The notes under the pieces were generated by a model. It worked only from the letters and a program-made list of their open reading frames with translations. It was not told the DNA's origin and searched no databases. Shown one piece after another: positions 20,063 to 26,399 of a DNA stretch of 26,399 bases. Position 1 is the first letter of the stretch, and every line of letters begins with the position of its first letter. Location of the stretch: assembly GCA_051453625.1 (NCBI GenBank), contig JBOZIK010000001.1, forward strand, positions 64,304,357 through 64,330,755, read 5' to 3'. The position numbers and the translations under genes are program-made. Origin of the DNA: Welwitschia mirabilis. Its lineage: Eukaryota > Gnetophyta > Gnetopsida > Welwitschiales.

Positions 20063-20928
20063 GGTCTACAAATTATTCGAAGCATCTACAAAGAAGCTAT
20101 TGCATAACGAAGTCGAAGTACTTTTAATGTTGAAACCCTAACTTGACATTCACATGAGTCCTAGTAATAATTGAATAACTAAAAGTGAGTTGGATGAGAT
20201 GGACTTTAATAGCCTATTAACATCAACATCTAAAAATAGAGAGAAATATAACACATGGAGCGAAGATTTTTAAAGAAGGATAGGCCCTAGATGGAGGTGA
20301 AGAGGGTGATTTATATTAAACAACTACCTTCAAAAATTATCTACTTAAGAAAATAATCAATGTTCACATGCAAATAGAAACTAAAACTGTCAACAAAAGA
20401 CAAAAATGGGGATTTTGTTTAATATGGGTGAGCAAGCACTCTTCAGCCAATAGACAACATGTCTTTAGCTAGAATATGTGACTCCATTAAATGGTTTTCC
20501 AGGTTTACAATAAAACCTTTCCTTTAGCCTCAGGATTTTTACAGCAGATACACAAATCTGACAAAAGGATAGAGATGGCATGTGTGATGTGCATAGTTGC
20601 ACTACATCATTCCAAGTTAAGCACAATGAAGAAGAGCTCTACAGGCTTGATGATACAATGACAAATTGAACAGAAGTGTATTTTCAAAAGAATAGCACTG
20701 CTGAGAAAGATTTTATCGAATATAGAATGATTTCTACAAACGAAACATTGACCTTAAAAACAATTATTTGACTATATTCAGGTTCCCAAGGTTTTCTAGT
20801 TGATTTGCTAACTTCCAAAACATCTCTAGTACCCTAGATCTTGCTCAAAACAAACGGTCAGTTTATTGGTTAACCTTAAGAAACATCTACTCAACTTCAT
20901 GGTATGCCAAAGATTTTTGTGGAGATCT
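20063..20928. other. Intergenic DNA, no gene seen
   Basis: AT-rich sequence with no reading frame or RNA gene recognised. The right part may belong to the minus-strand LTR-like segment that carries the paired motifs at 20929-21084. Confidence 0.4.
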
Positions 20929-21084
20929 AGTTGCCCTCAAAAAATACTTGGTTAGCTTTAGAAGATTTGATCTTCAAACAATGGATATTAGCTACCTTAA
21001 ATTGGTTGAGCTCGGACAATATTCGGTTGCCCTCAAAAGGTTGACTTAAAGTCGATCGACCTCAGAAAATGTTCAGTTGTCCTC
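20929..21084 (-). repeat. Paired-motif repeats, LTR-like, 21-bp spacing
   Basis: Motifs of the type GAGGGCAACC (minus strand) occur in three pairs: 20929 and 20950, 21004 and 21025, 21054 and 21075, counted by their left ends. Each pair is spaced exactly 21 bp. The wording resembles the GAGGGATCAAC motifs of the LTR at 3526-4773. The segment lies downstream of the minus-strand envelope-like fragment, where a 3' LTR is expected, so it is probably LTR debris. No LTR ends were found. Confidence 0.5.
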
Positions 21085-21139
21085 AGCCAATCTAGTTTAT
21101 GATAAGGAAAGATCATTTTTTTTCCAAAAATTGTAGCAA

Positions 21140-21469
21140 TCTTCCTTTCTTTTCCAAAAACTGAGGTAAGTTAGAGTGGAATTTGCAGCATCATACCTGG
21201 TATTGAAGTAGAACAAACTAGTAACTAAACAATAACAAGCTCCTTGAGTGTGTAAGAAACAGCCCTAATTTACTTCACTGAACAATCTAGAGGCTTTGAA
21301 ACTACACTTGTTCACAAGTTGTTTCCAGGGCAATGGGGTTTGTTTCAAAGTTCTCTTCAAAATGTTCAATATCTTTAGTTGACATCCTTGCAAAATAATT
21401 TGTTGGTTGTTTGTTTGCAGCCTCCTTTCTCTTCTTCTTAGAGCTTTCACTTGCTTGCATTGAAGCCAT
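21140..21469 (-). pseudogene. Second SIRE-type envelope-like protein fragment
   Basis: The minus-strand ATG at 21469-21467 starts MASMQASESSKKKRKE, a basic N-terminus. A block near residues 22-50 (YFARMSTKDIEHFEENF) parallels the RISDEALDRFSKKF block of the copy at 2009. A stop at 21304-21302 follows. In another frame from 21213, FYFNTRYDAANSTL parallels FYCNASFDANSSTL of the first copy at the equivalent place. The family identity therefore rests on two matching blocks in the right order. The centre is shortened, the rest of the protein is missing, and the sequence runs into LTR-like repeats. The plus-strand frame over this region is an antisense shadow. Confidence 0.65.
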
Positions 21470-21776
21470 CTTTGTTGAAGAAGGTAGAAAGTAAGGAGAA
21501 GGAAAGATGAAAGAAAGAGATGGAAAAGGAAAAAGCTTAAATGAAATGAAGAAAAAGAGTAGTAAAGGAGCGTATTTTAGAGAGAAGAACGTGAAAGGAG
21601 GAGGAGGCAAAGACATGCATGAAATGATAGCAGGTGACTGGAAGATCAGATTTGCATGTAAAGAAGATCTTGGGGTGGTTAGACAAGGAGTAAAGTACAA
21701 AGTCTTCAAAAGCACATTGATAGGCGGCCAACTTGTCACATTTGACATATGGCTTAGAGTGTGTTTTCAAGTCTTT

Positions 21777-21800
21777 TTTTATAGGTTTAATGATCAAGTT
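21777..21800 (-). promoter_or_regulatory. Possible upstream element of the second envelope-like fragment
   Basis: The minus strand reads AACTTGATCA (21800-21791), a 7-bp gap, then TATAAAA (21783-21777). A CT-rich leader runs about 300 bp to the ATG at 21469. It parallels 1887-1911 upstream of the other envelope-like copy. Promoter function is inference. Confidence 0.3.
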
Positions 21801-21819
21801 GACCAGTTTTGATGTCAAA

Positions 21820-22240
21820 GACCAAAGTTAAAGAATTAAACATAATTTGGATCAAAATTGAGCAATTATGGAGCATTTAACAAAGCACTAGAAGACACAA
21901 CATTATAGGACAAAGCACTTGAGAAGACAACTACCCACCATCAGATTCCACCTACCACTAGATTCCAAGAAGACCACATGGCTATCAGATGAGGGAAGGA
22001 AATCACTACCTACCAGATTTCACCCACCACTGGATTCCAAGAAGCACAAGTGGCAATAACCAATGAATAATTAGTTTTACCTGTTACTTAATGTAACCAT
22101 CCCTTGTTGGTTAGCAATTGTAACCGCTTACCTACCACTCACCTAACACTCACCTACCACTCACTAACTGCTCACCTATCACCTTTCCAAACCTATAAAA
22201 ACCCTTTTAGGAGCCCACTTCCTCATCCTGGCTTTGGCAT
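21820..22240 (+). mobile_element. Candidate 5' LTR/promoter region of the Tnt1-like element
   Basis: Non-coding DNA just before the copia gag and pol remnants. CACTCACCTA-like short repeats (about 22130-22187) lie directly upstream of TATAAAA (22194-22200), as in a U3 promoter. GGCATTAAAG at about 22234 could be a decayed primer site (three transitions from TGGTATCAGAG). The left boundary is not defined. Confidence 0.4.
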
Positions 22241-22386
22241 TAAAGAAGCTTGTGACAGGAGCACTTTGGGCGAGGGGGTCCATCTACTTATGAAAGGGTC
22301 ACTCATACAAAAGGGAAAATGTCTATGGACGTAGTAAGAGCAGAGGTAAATTTGTTGGCAAAAGCGAAGTCATTTGCTACCAATGT
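22241..22386 (+). pseudogene. C-terminal gag remnant of the Tnt1-like element
   Basis: In one frame the sequence reads GRSKSRGKFVGKSEVICYQC, a basic Arg/Ser/Lys stretch leading into the first Cys pair of a CCHC zinc knuckle (CYQC at 22375-22386). The remaining knuckle and the gag-protease linker are absent: protease begins only 20 bp later in a different frame. Most of gag is missing, so an internal deletion joined the LTR region to the gag tail. An in-frame stop lies near 22290. Confidence 0.6.
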
Positions 22387-22405
22387 CTCCTTGCACTCTA
22401 CTCAT

Positions 22406-24623
22406 GATGTGTGGATTCTAGATTCAAGATCTTCCTTCCATCTTTGCCCATACAAAGAATATTTTTCTGATTACAAGTCCGTTTTTGGGAGAGAAGTCTT
22501 CTTGGAAAATGATAGATCATGCATTGTTGAAGGGATTAGTGTTGTCATTCTGAGACAAATAAATAGGCAGAGCGTGACATAAAGGAATGTTTACCATGTT
22601 CTTGGTATTTCAAAGAACTTGAATCTCTTCTGGATAGTTGGATGATTTGGGATGTAGAATTACTCATTTGGACGGAAGCTGTAAAGTCAGCAAACGTGCG
22701 TTGACATTGACACATGGAAAGAAAGAAGTGACATTGTATACATTGAGAATATGATCAATTGGAAGATGTGTTGCTGCTATAGCTTCAAAAGATGATGTTT
22801 CCTTGTGGCATCACAGACATGGTCACCTTAGCAAAACTACAATGAAGTACTTATTTCTAAAAACCTATTGCCTAGGTGGTCTTCAATTTCACTAGATTTT
22901 TGTCATGATTGTACTGTTAGTAAAAATAAGCATGTTGCTTTTGAGAAATCTGTTTTAAATAGGGAGATAGAAAAACTTGAGAGGATGTAGTCCCATGTTG
23001 TTGATCCAATGTTTATCATGTCTTTAGGTGGTGCATCATATTTCATTACATTCATTGATAAACTGAGTAGAAAAACGTTGATTTGTTTTATGCATTCCAA
23101 AAGTCAAACATTAGAAAAGTTTAAGGAGTATAGAGCTCCAGTAGAAAATGAATCCAGCTATAAAATAAAGTGTCTTATCACTGATAATGGGAGTGAATAC
23201 ACCTCCCATGAGTTTTCTAAATGTTGTATGGAAGTTGAAATTGCACATACCAAAACACCACTAGGAACACCACAAAATAATGGTATTGTAGAAAGATATG
23301 ATCATACAATTTTTGACAAAATCAGATCTATGTTTGCTCAATCTAGTGTACTTAAGTTGTTTTGGACAGAAGCTACTAGAATTGCTACTTATTTGATAAC
23401 CATTGTCCTCATTCAACCTTAGATGGTAATATTTCAGAATTTGTCTAGAGTGGGAGCTCTCTTTCTTTGTCTTACCTACATGTTTTTGGATGTAAGGTGT
23501 ATGTCCATTTGCAGGGTATAGGAAAACTGGAATAAAGTAGTAAGAAATGTGTTTTCCTTAGCTATGGGGGAGATGATTTTGGATACAAGCTTAGGGACCC
23601 TGTGGCACAGAGGATTGTTAGATCATATGATGTTGAGCAATGTGATGTTTTACAAGTCACAGGAGAGCATTCAGAAAGAGCAAAGATTTGATTCTCACAC
23701 CCTACACAATCTTGAATAGGTTGATGATGAGAAAAACCATGATACACATGGGGTAAATTTATGGCCTGAACTAAACTAGCCTGAAGAGGAAAGCTTAAGT
23801 TCTAAAACTGAATCTGAATCTGATGATGATGGAACCCAAACTCTAGCACACTGGATTCGTAAATCCACCAGAGTTATTAAACAAATTGAAAGGTATTCTT
23901 CATCTTTACATTATGTGTTTTTTTTTTTACATATAACGGAAAACATCAATCCTTTGAAGAAGCTATGTCTTCTTTTGAACGTCATAAATGGAAAGCTACC
24001 ATGTAAGAAGAAATGAAATACTTGGAACGAAATCATACTTGGGATTTGGTTCTCTTACCTAAAGGGAAAAAGGGCATTAAAATCCAGGTAGGTGTATATC
24101 ATTAAATAAGAGGCTAATCGTAAACAACACTCCAAAGCAGAATTGGTGTTGAAAGGGTACAGCCAAAAACTAGGTAATGATTTTACAAAAATTTTCTCAC
24201 CTATTATGAAACACACATCTAGTTGGATTTTGTTTGGCATGGTTGCTTGTTTGGATTTAGAGTTCGAGCAGCTAGACATTAAAATAGCTTTTTTGCATGG
24301 TGATCTAGAAGAGGAAATTTATTTGCATCTACCAAAGGGTTTAGAACTAGAAAAGAGAAATCTGGTTTGCAAGTTGAGGAAGTCTCTTTATAGCTTCAAA
24401 TAAGCACCTCTTCAATAGCACAAGAAGTTTCATGATTTTATACAGAAATACGGATACTCCAAATACAATTATGATCATTGTGTATACCTTTACATGAGTG
24501 CTTTAGTTATGATTGTCATTTTTATGTTCTATGTTGGTTGTTGGAAATAATGTGAAAGAAATCAAAAGATTGTGGCACGAAATGTCCAAGATTTTTGTCA
24601 CTAAAGATCTTGGACTAGGAAAA
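22406..24623 (+). pseudogene. Tnt1/Tork-like copia pol remnant (protease, integrase, partial RT)
   Basis: Domains in order: protease DVWILDS (22406-22426), with Arg where Gly or Ala is expected; an HHCC finger with LWHHRHGHLSK (about 22803) and FCHDC (about 22896); and the integrase core, with GGASYFITFID at 23030, ITDNGSEY near 23178 and GIVERYDH near 23283. The catalytic D, D and E are therefore still present. The core is open from 23009 to 23422. After a broken linker (KSTRVIKQIERYSS near 23860) the RT is partly open from 24143 (VLKGYSQKLG, LDIKIAFLHGDLEEEI, KLRKSLYSFK). At 24530-24545 the YVDD box has lost its two Asp codons by a small deletion. The remnant stops at 24623 where another element begins; RNase H is absent from the window. 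Confidence 0.88.
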
Positions 24624-24708
24624 TGTAGAGACATTTGATTTCAATGATGATCAAGAACGAGGCAAGAGCATACTTCACCGTGTGCAAATCAGAAGTTGTG
24701 CCTCTAGG

Positions 24709-25067
24709 GATGTCCAAGCTTTAATCTGGGACGTCCGCCCCTGTACACGGTCAAACATATGGGGACGTCTGAACTATTACTTGGGACGTCCGGAGTTGGA
24801 TGTCCGGCTTGCAACCCGGGACGTCCAGATCTGAATACGATCACACTATATGGGGACGTCTGACCTGTTACTTGGGACGTCCGGACTTGAATGCAGCCAG
24901 AATATACTAGGACGTTTGACCCTGTTAACCAGGACATCCGGCCTTGAATGCAGATGAAGCATATGGGGACGTCTGAACTTGAAACGGGGACGTCCAGATA
25001 TAACCCAGTTAAACCCAGAAATTAAGCTTTACAACCAAGACGTCCGGTCCAAAAAAGTGAGACGTCC
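24709..25067 (+). repeat. Array of 14 GACGTC-like palindromes in seven 21-22 bp doublets
   Basis: Sites start at 24709, 24730, 24764, 24785, 24799, 24820, 24855, 24876, 24911, 24933, 24968, 24989, 25039 and 25061. Ten are exact GACGTC, and the other four differ by one transition. Consecutive sites form pairs 21 or 22 bp apart, and most pairs are about 56 bp from the next. In the clearer pairs the first site continues as GACGTCTGA and the second as GACGTCCGG. GACGTC has the ACGT core recognised by many plant bZIP proteins (C-box); binding here is inference. Confidence 0.9.
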
Positions 25068-25238
25068 GACCTAAAGAAATATGAATGTTGCAGTTGTCAG
25101 AACGACGCAATTTTCAAGAGCAAACATATTGGGCAGCAATTAAAACTTTTTTGGGATACGATTCAAACGTCCATAACAACAGTCTAACGGTTAGGGATCC
25201 CAACTAAAGGATCCAATAGTTATTTTTCTCTTCAAGTC

Positions 25239-25245
25239 TATATAA
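25239..25245 (+). promoter_or_regulatory. LTR TATA box
   Basis: TATATAA in a CT-rich context, about 170 bp after the palindrome array, with CCAAT at 25213 and AACGGTTAG, a MYB-type core, at 25188. The spacing suits a U3 promoter driving element RNA from the downstream R region. Confidence 0.6.
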
Positions 25246-25764
25246 GCCATTCAAAACCACTTGGAATGGTTATTGTTCCTATATTGTTGAAAATCATCTG
25301 TGTAATTCTTCTAAATGTCCCTCACTACGTGATTTATTAAAGAAGAAATTCTCTTTGTACCTTAATTGCTGATGTACTGTGCTTGAGGCATTCCTATCAT
25401 CAGGATCTTCTACTCTTGTATTGGTCTAAGGCTTGTTGAAGCAAGTTTGTAATTCCCATAAGAAGGGAATTGATTGTAACCTTGAGAAAAGGTGTTGCCT
25501 GAAGAGATTGAGCATTTTGATAAAGGAACCAGAGTCTAAAAGCACGTTACTGCCCCCTGTGAGTGGAGTAGGCAAGGATTGTTGAACCACTATAAATCTA
25601 GTGCTCTACTCATTGTTTATTGTGCATTGTTCATAATTCATTTTCTTGATTAGTTTTGTGCATCGTTTTAATTATGAAGTTTTAGTTATATATTCATCTT
25701 TTGCAAAAATTTGAAATTAACCCTATTCACCCCCCCTCTAGGGTGCTTCTACGATCCTAACAAT

Positions 25765-25776
25765 TGGTATTAGAGC
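25765..25776 (+). other. Primer-binding site, initiator-Met tRNA type
   Basis: TGGTATTAGAGC differs by one transition from the canonical TGGTATCAGAGC and lies two bases after the LTR end. Confidence 0.92.
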
Positions 25777-25825
25777 CTAGTTGCTCTAGATTAGCATCCT
25801 TTATTTCTCTCTACAGGTAAACTTT

Positions 25826-26399
25826 ATGGCATCATCAAGTCATCCAGAAGGACACGCAGTTTCAAGGCCACCATTCTTTGACAGGAATAACTTGCTCACT
25901 GGAAATCCAAAATGAGCATCTTTCTAACATCTCTTCATCTAGATATTTGGGATCTAGTAGAGTACGGGTATCAACCTTCTTCAAAAACAATAGCAGGGGT
26001 GACCTCTTTGAAAGCAAGAGATGAATGGGATGAAGATGATAAACGGACAGTTCAAAATAATGCAAAAGTGATGAATGTGATAATATGTGCATTATCAACT
26101 GAAGAATATGACAGAATCGTCTAGTGCACCAATGCCAAAGATATCTGGGACACCTTGAAGGTAGCACATGAAGGTACAAATATAGTAGAGAATTCTAAAC
26201 TTCAATTGCTACCTACCAAATTCGAAAATATCAGAATGGAAGAAACAAAGTCTGTGGTTGAATTCACAACCAACATAAGTAACATTGTAAACAACATGTG
26301 GGGATTTGGTGAAAGAGTTCCTGAAAACCATGTAGGGAGAAAAATTCTGAGGAGTCTTTCTCTGAAGTTCAGACCCAAGGTAACAGCGATAGAAGAGAG
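25826..26399 (+). pseudogene. SIRE-type gag, nearly intact, cut by the window edge
   Basis: The ATG at 25826 follows the primer site by 49 bp and opens MASSSHPEG, then RPPFFD, the usual copia gag N-terminus (DUF4219 type). One missing base near 25891 shifts the frame before AHWKSKMSIF, which continues from 25912. The UBN2-type gag domain follows with WDLVEYGY, NVIICALSTEEYDRIV, a TAG at 26122-26124 where Gln is common, AKDIWDTLKVAHEG, KLQLLPTKFENIRM and RKILRSLSLKFRPKVTAIEE at the edge. Only two lesions occur in 190 codons, making this the best-preserved protein region of the window and suggesting the youngest insertion. The opposite-strand frame over it is a shadow. Confidence 0.9.

Larger units (their letters stand above)
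24624..25762 (+). mobile_element. 5' LTR of a SIRE-lineage copia element
   Basis: About 1.14 kb, from TGTAGAGACA at the break in the older RT to CCTAACA just before the primer site. The last part (CCCTATTCACCCCCCCTC) is the standard end of this lineage and parallels the LTR at 3526-4773. It contains a GACGTC repeat array (24709-25067), a CCAAT sequence (25213) and TATATAA (25239-25245). The 3' partner is beyond the window. The start coordinate is inferred from where RT homology stops and could be off by a few bases. Confidence 0.82.

Noticed and set aside
20017-20090. Functional tRNA-Thr gene
   Set aside because: The anticodon stem is mispaired and the T arm and 3' acceptor strand are not recognisable.
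21507-21818. Plus- and minus-strand frames of 93-101 codons
   Set aside because: They cover the CT-rich leader of the minus-strand envelope-like fragment; purine-rich sequence gives long Lys/Glu or Phe/Ser/Leu frames by chance.
24704-24937. Minus-strand frame of 77 codons
   Set aside because: It consists of translated GACGTC repeats in the LTR, with stops removed by the repeat composition.
24709-25067. CRISPR-like array of short palindromic repeats
   Set aside because: Repeats are only 6-10 bp, spacers are similar to each other, the array lies within a copia LTR, and the genome is a plant.

Overview
The window is from a plant nuclear genome, most likely a flowering plant. It is very AT-rich, and almost all of it is old transposable-element sequence: Ty1/copia LTR retrotransposons with plant initiator-Met-tRNA primer sites, a SIRE-type envelope-like reading frame, and the last exon of a hAT transposase. 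No intact protein-coding gene was found. Three runs of N are assembly gaps (10349-10358, 15265-15364, 19223-19322).

Layout. (1) 1-4773, plus strand: the 3' half of a SIRE-lineage copia element, with broken reverse transcriptase/RNase H, an envelope-like frame, two polypurine tracts and a 3' LTR carrying three 68-bp repeats. (2) 4774-14057, minus strand: a different copia family arranged, in its own 5'->3' direction, as LTR, primer site, gag, pol, polypurine tract, LTR, primer site, gag, protease. This is a tandem pair sharing a middle LTR; the second copy stops where element 1 ends. (3) 14058-15264: non-coding AT-rich DNA with a decayed Asp-tRNA-type primer site, then a possible LTR start. 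(4) 15365-16364: intron tail and last exon of a hAT transposase with two frame breaks. (5) 16365-21110: mostly featureless DNA holding one PPR-like exon (minus), a relic of plastid trnT-GGU, and LTR-like paired repeats. (6) 21140-21800, minus: a second envelope-like fragment related to the one in element 1. (7) 21820-24623, plus: a Tnt1/Tork-like copia element with gag mostly deleted, then protease, integrase and half of the reverse transcriptase. (8) 24624-26399, plus: a younger SIRE-type element inserted in that reverse transcriptase, with a complete 5' LTR, primer site and nearly intact gag running off the window.

The parts do not form a pathway; they record successive insertions. The most unusual structure is regulatory. 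The LTR at 24624-25762 holds 14 GACGTC-like palindromes arranged as seven pairs, 21-22 bp apart within each pair. Two other LTR or LTR-like segments (3747-4130 and 20929-21084) carry different motifs that are also paired about 20-21 bp apart, which is two turns of the DNA helix.
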